Shown here in pieces: positions 1-8,850 of a stretch of 14,210 nt of DNA (position 1 is its first letter; every line of letters starts with the position of its first letter). Source of the DNA: Hemicentrotus pulcherrimus. Taxonomy: Eukaryota; Echinodermata; Echinoidea; Camarodonta; Strongylocentrotidae. A model generated the notes under the pieces. The model was not told where the DNA came from, searched no databases, and saw only the letters and a program-made list of their open reading frames with translations. The position numbers and the translations under genes are program-made. Location: the NCBI GenBank assembly GCA_003118195.1, contig BEXV01000164.1:272765-286974 (forward strand). Reading direction: 5' to 3'.

Positions 1-740
1 TGGGGGGGGGGTTACATGGTCACATTCATTGTTCTAATGAAAAGAGAGCTTTATCATGCTCATACACCCATTGACGGTGTTCCTATACTGTATACACAAT
101 AATCTACATCAGTCAACTCGGCAATAAACGTAAGCTAAAGGACCAAGACCAAATCGTTCGTGAAGCACTTGTCTACCAAATTGGGAAAAGTGTTTTCGAT
201 CCTAATGGTGTTTATACCAGAAGGTTTTGTATACACAAGCTTATCACCCAAGCATTTTCCCCTTGTCATGCGACGGCCTTATAGAAAGAGAAGAAGAAGT
301 GAGAAAAAAAATAAAACATTGACCCGCTCTTTCACACGCCGGCAGCCCAGGCGCACCTGCCCCCTCGGTCAACCATTGAAAACATTCCTACACAAAGTGT
401 TAATGTGTACTGCGTGCAGTTGGTGGCGCCGGTTTATTAACCCCCATAAAACTCACACTTTAGACATGCTGGTTTGGGCGCCATGCGCAGGCAGCCTCAA
501 TATGTCCCCAATCGGGCTATATACAGTTGCAATTTAACTTCATGTTGTGAAAGGTTAATATGTGGAAAATTTGCTCATCTTCATGATTTGTAAACTCCTG
601 AAGTGTCTACTGCAGGGCCCTAACGACAAGGACGTCGTGTTCTATTATGTGCAGTCGATAATGTCCATTAGTGGGCAGGGTAGGTTGTGAAAAAACGAAT
701 GGGGCTATTGTTCACTAGTTAGTGCAATGAGTACTGTTAC
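1..740. other. Non-coding stretch, no gene recognised
   Basis: I see no gene here. A run of ten G residues sits at 2-11 at the window edge. A 125-codon open frame (160-537, plus strand) begins only at a GTG. Its product is rich in Arg, Lys, Ser and Thr in the middle and has no motif I recognise. That length is expected by chance in six frames of a 14 kb window, so I do not call it a gene. Confidence 0.6.
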
Positions 741-753
741 CACTACTACTACA

Positions 754-791
<38 letters not shown>

Positions 792-856
792 TTACTACCC
801 CTACTACTTTTACTACTACTACTTCTACTACTAATACTATTACTACTACTACTACT
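741..856. repeat. Impure (ACT)n trinucleotide microsatellite
   Basis: The tract is almost entirely ACT triplets. Its purest part is about 757-792. Interruptions (ATT, CCC, TTT, TTCT, AAT) become frequent after 790. Such interruptions mark an old array that has lost its length purity. It has no stop-free coding context around it. Confidence 0.93.
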
Positions 857-2596
857 TCGCTAATATACCCTCACCACCACCATCACTCTGTTCAACCACA
901 ACTTCTATCGTTACTGTTGTATCTACTGCTACTTCGTTTGAAGTAACCGTCTTTTTCCCTCATAATTGTATTTCATTCACATCATACTTTCATAATTACT
1001 TAATTAGCAAATACAAGTAAATTGGATGTAATCCAGAAAAACAACTCCCATGTTCCAACGTTGATACATGATTTTACGAACAGTATGGCTTAATCAGTAG
1101 TGAGTGTATGCTCATTAAGGAAAATTAGCACTTTATGCCCATTAATGCTATTATTTCCTGATTGAAGATAACATGAATTAGCGACGATGACAATAGCCTG
1201 CTTTTCATATTGAACCCATGTTCTTCCTCATTGTCCCCAAATAGAATGGCGTGTTTTGCTCCATGTTTTTAAAAGTTCACTTTTGATTCGTAATCACTTT
1301 ACCAGCCAAACCGTACAACAAATGTCACTGACATTTACTAGAAATACTCCACAGGTAATCAAAAAACCATTTCCACTGTTGGTAACATTTTCCGTAGGCG
1401 TAGAAAAGGAAAAAAACATGATGCGTGGTTCGTATTACCCTTTTTAAACCAGGCAATCACTCAGCAGATATGAATGACTCCGCCATCATAGGGTAATATA
1501 AACAAGGCGATGAGAAACGACCCCCTTTAGTTACAGGTGTCCAACAGTTCTCCTGATCGACCAATACCTGGCCTCGACAAGCGGGTCAGGAAAGCCTGTT
1601 TTTCCATTCCCAGCTCGTCCACCTCGATTAACGCACACCAGAGTTCCCATTTTCGACGCGGGCCGGAGAACGCATTCGGACATTAAATGGCCATACACGT
1701 AATGGAAGGTGGCGAAACGATTTAGTTGCAAGACCCGTCATTGAAAGACCAACGAGTGGCGTTTGATTAGAGTTTAACGGACTACTCGGTTATTATCAAT
1801 GTTTAATCCTGCCCTGGTGCACACTCAGTGGCCCTAATTATTCCAGTTGCTCCCGCGTTTTTGTTAATGGAACAGGTCTTATTGTTTACATCTCTTTCGC
1901 AATACGTTTCCATAGTTTTCCCAGTCACTTGATTGCCCTGTTACTCCGAAAATAATTGTTTAAATGGCCTGATTTACATCAAAACGTGGGACGCAGTTGA
2001 ATTTCGTATCAAACCCTGTACATATTTTTCCGCAACAGTAAATGTTAAATCACCGATGATGGATTATGATATATACATATATCGCGTATGTACAATAAAA
2101 ATTATCATAATGATGAATGTACATTACGGCGAATTATTATCAGATTATGAGCACCATTATCCGTTTCATCCTATCATTAACTGGACCAAATTCCAGGTAG
2201 CGACACCATTATGGAATACATGTATAATAGAAAATATCAACGGTGACAAATAAGCTCGGCCATGTTCAGGTATAACAAGATAATCATGTTAATAGGTTTT
2301 CTGGAGCCACATGTTAACACTGTAGGCCAACCCCATAGTAACATCAACTAACGTCATTGCTACATCCATTCATACAATGCCTTTCCCTTTCACGCACTTG
2401 CTGTATTTGGCGGGAAAGCTGAAAAAAGACGATCAACGGTTTGACAATAATTCATAGCTAATTGGAAATGGAAAGAACTTCAAGGAAAACATAAATCATA
2501 TCAATCAAACCATTACAGAACGGATTCATAACTGATCCTTTACAAGTAATGTCGTGTGAGAAAGCAGTCCCAGGCACATTCAAGGGATCGTAATAC
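857..2596. other. Non-coding stretch, no gene recognised
   Basis: I see no gene, RNA or repeat in this 1.7 kb. The open frames here (for example 1933-2253 plus and 1531-1731 minus) are about 60 to 106 codons long. They lack recognisable domains, are AT-rich, and look like chance frames. Short CA-poor, AT-rich low-complexity patches occur around 2060-2130. Confidence 0.55.
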
Positions 2597-2970
2597 CAAT
2601 GTTAAATCTGAGATACACGGTCCTACATGTTACCAGTGTCTGTGATATGGTGTAATATTAAAGCCCTAAAAGAATTGCGCTCCAAAATAATCAAGAAGTG
2701 CCACAAAAAAGTAAAAATCTTTGAGTGACCGGTTTTACCATTCTCGTTTTACCCAATAGACTGAAGTGTTATGAAAACCGTTCGGCGAACGGTTTTCAAA
2801 ATTTGTCATTCCAATTATTAATATCTTGATAATCAGACAGGCGATCGGCTTCTAAAAATCAAGGGGTTCCTGACTCACCTAAAGGTTTATAATTATCATT
2901 GCAGCATGAGCTAAATCAAGGAATATTTCTAAAGGATCTAAGACAAAGTTACAGGATCACTTTAAAGGCG
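2597..2970 (+). pseudogene. Decayed coding fragment, left arm of a large inverted repeat
   Basis: Read on the plus strand, this segment aligns with the reverse complement of 3304-3690 and is clearly a diverged second copy. By eye, identity is highest, around four fifths, over 2640-2780. The best coding trace is 2827-2912, where translation gives YLDNQTGDRLLK and then LTHLKVYNYHCSMS before a stop. The matching stretch of the other arm reads YLDNQTCDRLVK and LTELKVYIYNYDCSTS. Several in-frame stops (after GDMV-like residues near 2652, at 2825, after CSMS and beyond) and one-base indels relative to the other arm show that this copy is dead. The parent family is not identified. The Leu spacing is loosely leucine-rich-repeat-like, which is only a guess. 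No start, splice site or promoter is visible. Confidence 0.65.
2772..2798. repeat. 27-base palindrome (13-base arms, 1-base centre)
   Basis: The arms TGAAAACCGTTCG (2772-2784) and CGAACGGTTTTCA (2786-2798) are perfect reverse complements around a single G at 2785. The block lies inside the left pseudogene arm. The corresponding stretch in the right arm (reverse complement of about 3484-3510) keeps only the outer AAAACC and GGTTTT as an imperfect quasi-palindrome. The perfect symmetry is therefore a difference between the two copies. Confidence 0.9.
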
Positions 2971-3303
2971 GCTCGTTGTTTGTTTCTGTTGTTTTTTTTA
3001 CAAGTCTGCTGATAACCATTCAGAAGCAAGGATTTCACTAGCTTATAACAATTGTAATTTGTAATTGTAATTTGTCAGTGACGACAAGTTTTGTGAAACG
3101 GGCCCAGGTCTTCATGTTTTGGCTGCGTTTTCACTCTAAAGTCCCCCATCACAGCCTGCTCCTGTTGACATTGACTAAGAAATATTAACTGTTTTTGTAC
3201 AATGGAATGTAAACCTGAACTAAACGCTTATTTCTTCGAGGTTTGCAAATTGTTTCGAGCCTGATCTAGTCTTGCCCCTCGGGTCATCTGAAGGATTTTC
3301 TCT
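2971..3303. other. Spacer between the inverted arms
   Basis: This stretch separates the two inverted coding fragments. It contains the TTGTAA-type block and the transposon-end-like sequence listed separately. Its last 80 bases hold the 3' end of the minus-strand open frame (to 3220), which reads on past the region where the two arms can be aligned. No independent gene is seen. Confidence 0.55.
3050..3110. mobile_element. Possible terminus of a DNA transposon or MITE
   Basis: A tandem block (AATTGTAATTTG repeated about twice, 3050-3074) is followed by GTCAGTGACGAC and then by AGTTTTGTGAAACGGGCCC (about 3087-3105). The last string resembles terminal sequences I associate with small invertebrate DNA transposons whose ends begin GGGCCCGTTTCACAAAA. 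That is a recollection and not a verified match. No second, inverted end and no target-site duplication was found in the window, so this is at best a solitary or truncated end. Confidence 0.35.
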
Positions 3304-3690
3304 ACTTAAAGGTATAGGGAATCTTTGTCTCAGATTCTTAAAAAAATCCCGGAGTGAGCTCGTGCTGCAATCATAGTTATAAATATAAACCTTTAGTTCA
3401 GTCAGTAATCCCATGACCTTTACAAGCCGATCGCATGTCTGATTATCAAGATATTTATGTTTGGAATTCGAAATTTCAAAAACCTCTTTCCCAACGGTTT
3501 TCATAACACCCCGACTATTGGGGAAAATGAATATGGTAAAACCGGTCATTCAAAGATTTTACTTTTTTGAGGCACTTCATGATCATTTTGAAGCGCATGT
3601 TTTTAGGGCTTCGATATAACACCATATCAGAGACACTGATAACACGTATGGCCATGCATCTCAGAGTTGTAAAACTGATAACATTGTTAA
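3220..3690 (-). pseudogene. Broken coding fragment, right arm of the inverted repeat
   Basis: On the minus strand an open frame of 109 codons runs from an ATG at 3549 to a TAG at 3220. A stop lies directly upstream of that ATG, but another frame upstream is open across about 3545-3690. It reads LFNNVISFTTLRC, then VLYRSPKNMRF, KCLKKVKSLNDRFYHIHFPQ and a stop. The two frames together look like one coding sequence broken by a frameshift near 3515-3525. The downstream frame contains YLDNQTCDRLVK, LTELKVYIYNYDC and SLRDFFKNLRQRFP. Much of this is conserved in the left arm at amino-acid level, which argues for a real protein ancestor. The regularly spaced Leu/Phe and the L..LKVY.Y.C pattern are weakly like leucine-rich repeats, as found in large echinoderm NLR and TLR families, but I cannot name the family. 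No splice sites or promoter are evident. A short exon of a living gene is possible but less likely. Confidence 0.55.
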
Positions 3691-4550
3691 ACAATGCCTT
3701 TAGAGGTTAGTCCAGATCTTGTCAACCAGATCCTTTACAATCGAGTCCACTACTTGACGAGTCCGGTGCCCCCTTGACGAAGGTCACTGACTTTGGTCAC
3801 GGACACCATCATAAGAGAAAGACGAAGACTCCACTTAGTAGCTAGACCTCCAAGGGGTTAATGTTTCCCATGATTGTTTCATACCCGAGCAACTCAGGAT
3901 CCCTTCCACCATGAATAGTTCATCATTGTTTTTGCGTCATCGGTCAAATTGCGCGATTAAAAATGCAGCAGGACACGGGGGGTAATAGATCTACAAGAGC
4001 TGCTCGCATCCCCCATCGGTACCATTAAAAGGTAATTCTTCCGCCACCAATCCCCCAGTCATTACGCCTTTATATCTCATGTTACCACGCTACATGGCTT
4101 TAGCACGTGCCCGGGAGTTATTTCGCAATGAGAAGCGATTCCGCATCCGAAGATTTACCTCTGATTATTGGTATATCGCTCGCAAAAAATAAAAACTGAA
4201 AAGGAGGTTTAATCCCTCCCCGCGGTGATAAATCACAATCCATTTTTATTTTGCTAATAAAAGTCCTGACAAATATCGTTTTTTTACTATTGCTAAATAT
4301 AGCGTTTTTATAACTATTGGCCGAAGATTGGTGACAGGGGGCGCATGCGCACTACGTTGGTTCATGTTTTTATTGTGATTAGGACAGTGATGTGTAATTA
4401 AACAAATACATTAGTTTAAGCGAATATTGACGGTAGATTATCTCATTATTTTAATCATATCTTCTGATCTGTAAAATATTGACATCATGAAATCAGAAGA
4501 TCTGGCTTTAAAAAAATAAGAAACAATGTCAAACACTAAATACACTTGAT
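3691..4550. other. Non-coding stretch, no gene recognised
   Basis: No gene is visible. Segment 3750-3840 looks mildly structured, with GGTCAC twice and GGTG facing CACC, but no defined RNA fold could be supported. A short inverted repeat at 4459-4501 is listed separately. Confidence 0.55.
4459..4501. repeat. Short inverted repeat (10-base arms)
   Basis: ATCTTCTGAT at 4459-4468 is the exact reverse complement of ATCAGAAGAT at 4492-4501, with a 23-base AT-rich loop between them. This could form a modest hairpin. It has no terminator function in this eukaryotic setting and may be coincidental. Confidence 0.6.
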
Positions 4551-4580
4551 GTTGTTGTTTGTTTGTTTGTTTGTTGTTTT
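4551..4580. repeat. (GTTT)n / (GTT)n microsatellite
   Basis: GTTGTT is followed by GTTT units and then GTTGTTTTT. It is a short, slightly impure tetranucleotide tract in non-coding surroundings. Confidence 0.9.
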
Positions 4581-5076
4581 TAATAAGACGCCATAACAGG
4601 AGAGCTTAATTATCTCTACGCCGAGCAAGGGTAATCAGACTCTGACCATCTTAATTGCTCCAAGTGCAGCGATAAAAATTCTCAGAACCTCGCTTGTTCC
4701 TTCCAAGTATTCTTGGTAATACAAAAAGCGATTTTGTCTGGAATCATAAACGGGTACTCAGAAATGCCATTACGGAGGAAATGAAACGTGAATCCCATAT
4801 GGGCGCGTTAGATAACCATTCCAACGGTACCAACTCATTGAAAAACGCCAACAGAGAGTTTATCTGAGGCCTGTTCACGCCTCTTACAAGTCCTTTCCTT
4901 CACGTTTTATTTTATTTTACAAAACATAATTTTAAAAAGTTAACTTTTTTTAAAAGTGTTGTTATCATAATTTAGCGGCCCTTATGCTTTGCTGATGGAG
5001 CACATGCTGAAGCGATCTGTGACTGCTGCATCAAGGAAAAGGCACTATACGAAAAAACCATGTGGATTGGACTGTA
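4581..5076. other. Non-coding stretch, no gene recognised
   Basis: I see no gene or repeat. An A/T-rich stretch (about 4904-4965) lies between ordinary sequence and the retroelement tail that starts at 5077. Confidence 0.5.
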
Positions 5077-5100
5077 TTCAAGTTCAAGTTCAAGTTCAAG
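5077..5100. repeat. (TTCAAG)4 tail of a retroelement
   Basis: Four perfect TTCAAG units abut TTTATTC, which is the AATAAA signal on the minus strand. This is the tandem tail of the element above and marks its 3' terminus. Confidence 0.93.
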
Positions 5101-5400
5101 TTTATTCAAACCAATCAAACACAACATTTTACAATCAATTGACACAAAAGAAATAAAAAACATGATAGGTTTGGGACCCCGGAGAAGCAGAGCTTGTGTT
5201 AAGGGGCCCCTTAAAAGGTACATAAACAAAAACAAAATATTGGATTGATATACAGTACAGTTTAAAAGTATGATGGTATGAAATGTAGATACGCATAGGA
5301 ACAAGAGAACGATACCTATTACCTAGCCAGATCAATAGTAACAACAGATTTATCGCGGGGTAAATAATTATTATGTTCAACAATTTTATTTTAAAACTGG
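5077..5400 (-). mobile_element. 3' end of a minus-strand non-LTR retrotransposon or SINE
   Basis: Read on the minus strand, the sequence ends in GAATAAA followed at once by four CTTGAA units. This is the classic 3' architecture of CR1/L2-like LINEs and of the SINEs that borrow their tails: a polyadenylation signal and then a short tandem tail. Just inside lies a GC-rich segment at about 5170-5215 (minus strand CTTTTAAGGGGCCCCTTAA, then GCTCTGCTTCTCCGGGGTCCC). It resembles the 3' untranslated region of such elements and includes a perfect AAGGGGCCCCTT palindrome. No reverse transcriptase motif is visible upstream, so this is a 5'-truncated copy. The inner boundary near 5400 is a guess. A weak hydrophobic open frame continues on the minus strand to 5667 but has no recognisable domain. 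Confidence 0.6.
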
Positions 5401-5799
5401 TTCGTGGGGCGAACTTAACAAGGCTTTTAGGAAAGCAAGCAAGGTGTCCTGTGTAAGAATAGATGATGATTTAAACAGAACAAAGTGAGAATTGGAGCGA
5501 TAAAAATAAAATAAGAAAAGAGAAGAGTAGACCAGGTAAAAGGATGGTGAAACATGAATAGAAAATAATGATCCTACGCGATCTTTCTTTAAAATGAAAC
5601 CAATTACCGTGAGAAATATGAGCATTTGAGCTAGCCGTGCGCGCATCAACAAGTTCGCGATGGACACTCGTAAAATTCATGAAATTGATTATAATCGAAA
5701 TTATGCATGGTATTTTAACACAGTCAATTTATTGTGTAAAGTTCAATAATTTATATGAGCAGATTAATTGCCCATGAAATGCGCCCGAGGCGCCATTGA
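5401..5799. other. Stretch without a recognised gene
   Basis: Minus-strand open frames of 93 and 69 codons overlap here in different frames. They are rich in Leu, Phe and Ser, as expected from translating AT-rich DNA, and carry no motif. The segment may be further, unrecognised sequence of the retroelement whose 3' end lies at 5077, but nothing proves it. Confidence 0.45.
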
Positions 5800-6160
5800 A
5801 TGGATGACAAAAAAAAGCTTTTTGCAAATTATTAAAATAAACTACTTGCTGACCGTTAACTTCGCGTTCGCGTTGAACATGGGAGTCTTTGCAAACGTTT
5901 GAGCTAACGTCAGTCGCTGATGTAGGCCTATACAGTATATGGATAACCCAATTCTCTTTGCAAAATGGTGTGCGTTAATATCAAAACAAATTGCATTACC
6001 ATTTATGGATATGGATGGCCACCAGTTCTGTGAAAGCCTTGTCTTATGCCAACAAGATATTGACACTGGCAGCTTAGATACATGGATGGACACAAATTAT
6101 GTCAAGTTTAGCCTTTTCGTCAATAGTATTGACCGAAAATCTTTATTGTGGATCTCTATT
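5800..6160. repeat. Degenerate tandem repeat, period about 70 bases
   Basis: Units beginning ATGGAT recur at 5939, 6011 and 6082, spaced 72 and 71 bases. Units at 6011 and 6082 share ATGGATGG, CAC, a TT.TGT.AA stretch and ATTGAC at corresponding places. Two older-looking units extend the array upstream. TTTTTGCAAA (about 5819) and TCTTTGCAAA (5886) line up with TCTTTGCAAA at 5955, again roughly 67 to 69 bases apart, and ATGGATGACA occurs at 5800. A weak partial unit may follow at 6148. The three central units lie in one plus-strand open frame (5939-6178, 79 codons) with repeats such as MDNP, MDMDGHQFC and WMDTNYVK. I read this as a satellite rather than a protein. Confidence 0.55.
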
Positions 6161-7645
6161 TTTTCAATATTACGTTAAAAACTAAAATTATATGAGGTAT
6201 ATATCCTGAAGACTATTGATCTTGGAAAAAGAAGTCCAGATGGGTTATCACATGAAGTCCATATCCTAGGGACCTAGAAGAAATTGTCCGGTCAGCTGTC
6301 CGGGGGGAATTGTCCTTTTATTTTATAGGCGTCGTTTTGCAGGGTTGTTGTCGTAAGGTAATATAGTCCTGGTACACAGGCAGACATTATATTGTACAAC
6401 TATGGGCCAGACTGAGTACGGCAGGCTTGGATTCAAACTGCACAAACTATAGCTTATCATTTATTAATTTTCGTTAAAAGGTATGCCATTGCAGTTAGTT
6501 CTTTTTGTGTGTGTTTTTATCAAAATACACAAGCGTTTTTAAATCATTTAAGACCCCCATCAATCAATAATCATAGAAAAAAATTGCACGCTTCGAACTA
6601 GAGGGTGATTAATTATTTCTCGCTCCTCGAGAAATTTAGAAATTGGAGGATATCCACAACAATGGCTTCCCCTCGAATGAGGCAAACGATTTCGTGTCAC
6701 TCGTGACAATTTCATCGATTTGTCAGCGGAATTCAAGATGAATATTTATGGATAAGTGACTTGTAATGATCAGATAGACATATCCATCATGATTTCTAAA
6801 CATTATGATGGAATGGCGATGATTGTTCATAGTGTCGTAGCTACGGGTGACAGGCGTNAGCGTGAGGGGAAAACAGAAGGGAGAACTTAACAGGATCCTC
6901 TCCTATAGTTTTCCCTCTCCCGATGAAGCTTGTTTCCTCGCATTTTATCCTCACAAAAAAATCGTGGTGCCCCCCCCCCCTCCGACATAAGTGCCCCTTT
7001 AGTGTCCCGATGCACATACGTCACTGTCTACTCGTGAGTTTAATATTTGATTCGAAACGCTTGAAACGAATTGTTTCCATTTTAAGTCGGGTAAAACAAA
7101 AATAGCTTTCAAATAACTAGGCCACACACAGCAACCTAGGTCCGATGAATTTGCCCACAAACAAAATATTTAAAATTTTAAAAAATAGCAATTTATGCAA
7201 TATTTAAACGGATGAGATCTGTTCGTCTGGGCGTGGTTTAGGGATGCAGAATTTTGCACGGAAGACGCAAAAGAGAAACTGCCAATGCAAGTGATTTGTG
7301 CGGGTACCCACAATTATCATAAGACTTGAAAAGCTGAAAATTATGTCGAAAGATGTGCTTAGTTGGTAAAAGATCGGTACATGATTAATTGACAACAAGA
7401 AACGTGGCCTTTAGTATTTAAAGATCCGTTATAATGGCACCTTGATTCCAGCTCGCCAATGTGTATTGACTACTGGGGTTCAAGTGCCGTATGTAGGAAA
7501 CTACCGTTCGTAAAGAAAACGGCATTAACACATTACATGTTGTCAAGTGTGTTATTTATAAAGCATTCTACATAAATGAGAACAAGAAGCTAGCATGGTT
7601 AACCGATGTTCTTCCAAAATTTTAGGCATGCTACTCTGTAAGGTA
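6161..7645. other. Non-coding stretch, no gene recognised
   Basis: No gene is visible. Small hairpins can be drawn at 6615-6635 (ATTTCTCG / CGAGAAAT) and 6695-6708 (TGTCAC / GTGACA), neither with a clear role. One undetermined base (N) is at 6858. An 11-base C run is at 6970-6980. Open frames here are 60 to 64 codons and look like chance. Confidence 0.55.
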
Positions 7646-7665
7646 AATTCAATTCAATTCAATTC
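7646..7665. repeat. (AATTC)4 tail of a retroelement
   Basis: Four perfect AATTC pentamers precede AAGTAACAAATTTATTTT. On the minus strand they form the tandem tail following the AATAAA signal. Confidence 0.92.
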
Positions 7666-7890
7666 AAGTAACAAATTTATTTTCTAAATCGTTCGTTTAT
7701 GTTCGAATATATACAGTGAGAATGATTGGTAAAACAGGTGACAACTTCTCTAAAAAGCACAAGTTTGGGTGAGAGCGCCATAAAAAGAAAATATATCTTT
7801 AAAAAAATGTCAAAACATTTTGCATACGGATTAAACATGGGCAAACAAAATGGAATAACAGAATGTGGTGAGAAAAACTGAGACATACAA
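7646..7890 (-). mobile_element. 3' end of a second minus-strand retroelement
   Basis: The minus strand reads AATAAA, a short ACTTG-containing linker, and then a GAATT pentamer tail, so the 3' end has the same architecture as at 5077 but a different unit. The AATAAA lies at about 7676-7681. The rest of the element on the minus strand is AT-rich and has no reverse transcriptase motif. The inner boundary is arbitrary. A 69-codon minus-strand frame (7677-7886) ends inside this tail region and is not recognisable. Confidence 0.5.
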
Positions 7891-8757
7891 ACACATAGGA
7901 CAGATTACGACACAAAACGTGAAGAAGAGACGAAAAGAAGATACCCGCGGAACACCTGTCACTATGGACACAGTAGGAAAGGAAAACTGATTTAGATAAT
8001 GTGTTTTTGCAATCATGATTGAAACATAATGTAACTTTCATGGACGCGGTTTTGGTATATGTATCACTATTTCATGTAAGAACTACGATCGGATTCCACG
8101 AATTTGGGTATGGCCTATATTGGAGTGCGTTCTTGAAAACAAAACTACAGAATAGAAGTATGTGAAAGCTAGATTATCGTTTGATGCTGTTGAATTGTAT
8201 TCCATATCAAGACATTCAACTTGTGTTTTTAAATGTAGCCTTTGTTAATCAATTTCGTATCTCATTATTCTACTGGTTGCTTAAAAAATGTATAATTGTT
8301 ATTATTATTATTATTATAATCTTGAACTATGACAATTCATGTGAACAATAAATAATGAAGGGAATTAAATGTCTGTGTATGATGTAGGATACAGTGTGCA
8401 AATTCTCATCTAGATATTGGATAAAATCAGTAAATAACTTAAACTCAATCTTCTAAAAAAATGTTTGGATGACTATGATATGCGTTGGGTTACTTTAGCG
8501 ATACCATACCCCCTAATCATGTTAAATGCGGCATAATAATTGTGTCCTTTGAGTGAGTTAATTTTCACACATCACCCGCCAGCAATTATTAGTTCTACGC
8601 CTACCCTGAGAGATCTCGTAAATTATGCACACCTCATAATGGCAGGAAGATGAAAGCAGAATTGGGAAAGGGCACGGAAGGTAAAGCGTCTACAAAATCC
8701 TGTAAATATTATGACATTCAAAGTTGAATAGAATACACAAGTCTTCTTCATTTATAT
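7891..8757. other. Non-coding stretch, no gene recognised
   Basis: Minus-strand frames of 61 and 80 codons overlap one another around 7799-8041. They are rich in Phe, Ser, Cys and Val and have no motif, so I treat them as chance or decayed retroelement sequence. An ATT microsatellite lies at 8299-8317. Nothing else is recognised. Confidence 0.5.
8299..8317. repeat. (ATT)n microsatellite
   Basis: About six uninterrupted TTA/ATT units sit in AT-rich, non-coding sequence. Confidence 0.9.
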
Positions 8758-8777
8758 GATTTGATTTGATTTGATTT
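8758..8777. repeat. (GATTT)4 tail of a retroelement
   Basis: Four perfect GATTT pentamers are followed by ATTGG. The last unit overlaps the minus-strand AATAAA (8775-8780). Confidence 0.92.
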
Positions 8778-8850
8778 ATTGGTATATACATGTTATTATT
8801 GTTTTATCCTACTCAACTCTGGTATCGTGCGAGATACAGCAAAGCAAAAA
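8758..8850 (-). mobile_element. 3' end of a third minus-strand retroelement (short remnant)
   Basis: On the minus strand AATAAA runs directly into AAATC pentamers, repeating the arrangement seen at 5077 and 7646. Only the tail and signal are clear. The sequence inside it (minus strand, AT-rich, with ACATGTATATACC next to the signal) does not match the other two copies by eye, so it may be a different element. The inner boundary is arbitrary. Confidence 0.42.

Noticed and set aside
160..537. 125-codon open frame on the plus strand
   Set aside because: It starts at GTG, has no recognisable domain and is of a length expected by chance in a window of this size.
2535..3739. Direct repeat GATCCTTTACAA at 2535 and 3728 flanking the inverted repeat
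   Set aside because: It could be read as a target-site duplication, but the copies lie about 40 to 60 bases outside the visible arm ends and 12 bases could recur by chance. It would need genome comparison.
3750..3815. Hammerhead-ribozyme-like string (TTGACGAGTCC ... GACGAAGG)
   Set aside because: The conserved CTGANGA core is not matched (extra T) and the required GAAAC does not follow a paired stem.
5060..5304. Open frames on both strands over the (TTCAAG)4 tail (LELELE- and SSSSSS-type peptides)
   Set aside because: These are translations of the tandem tail and the retroelement 3' region, not proteins.
6858..6858. Undetermined base N
   Set aside because: It is an assembly or sequencing ambiguity with no biological meaning visible.
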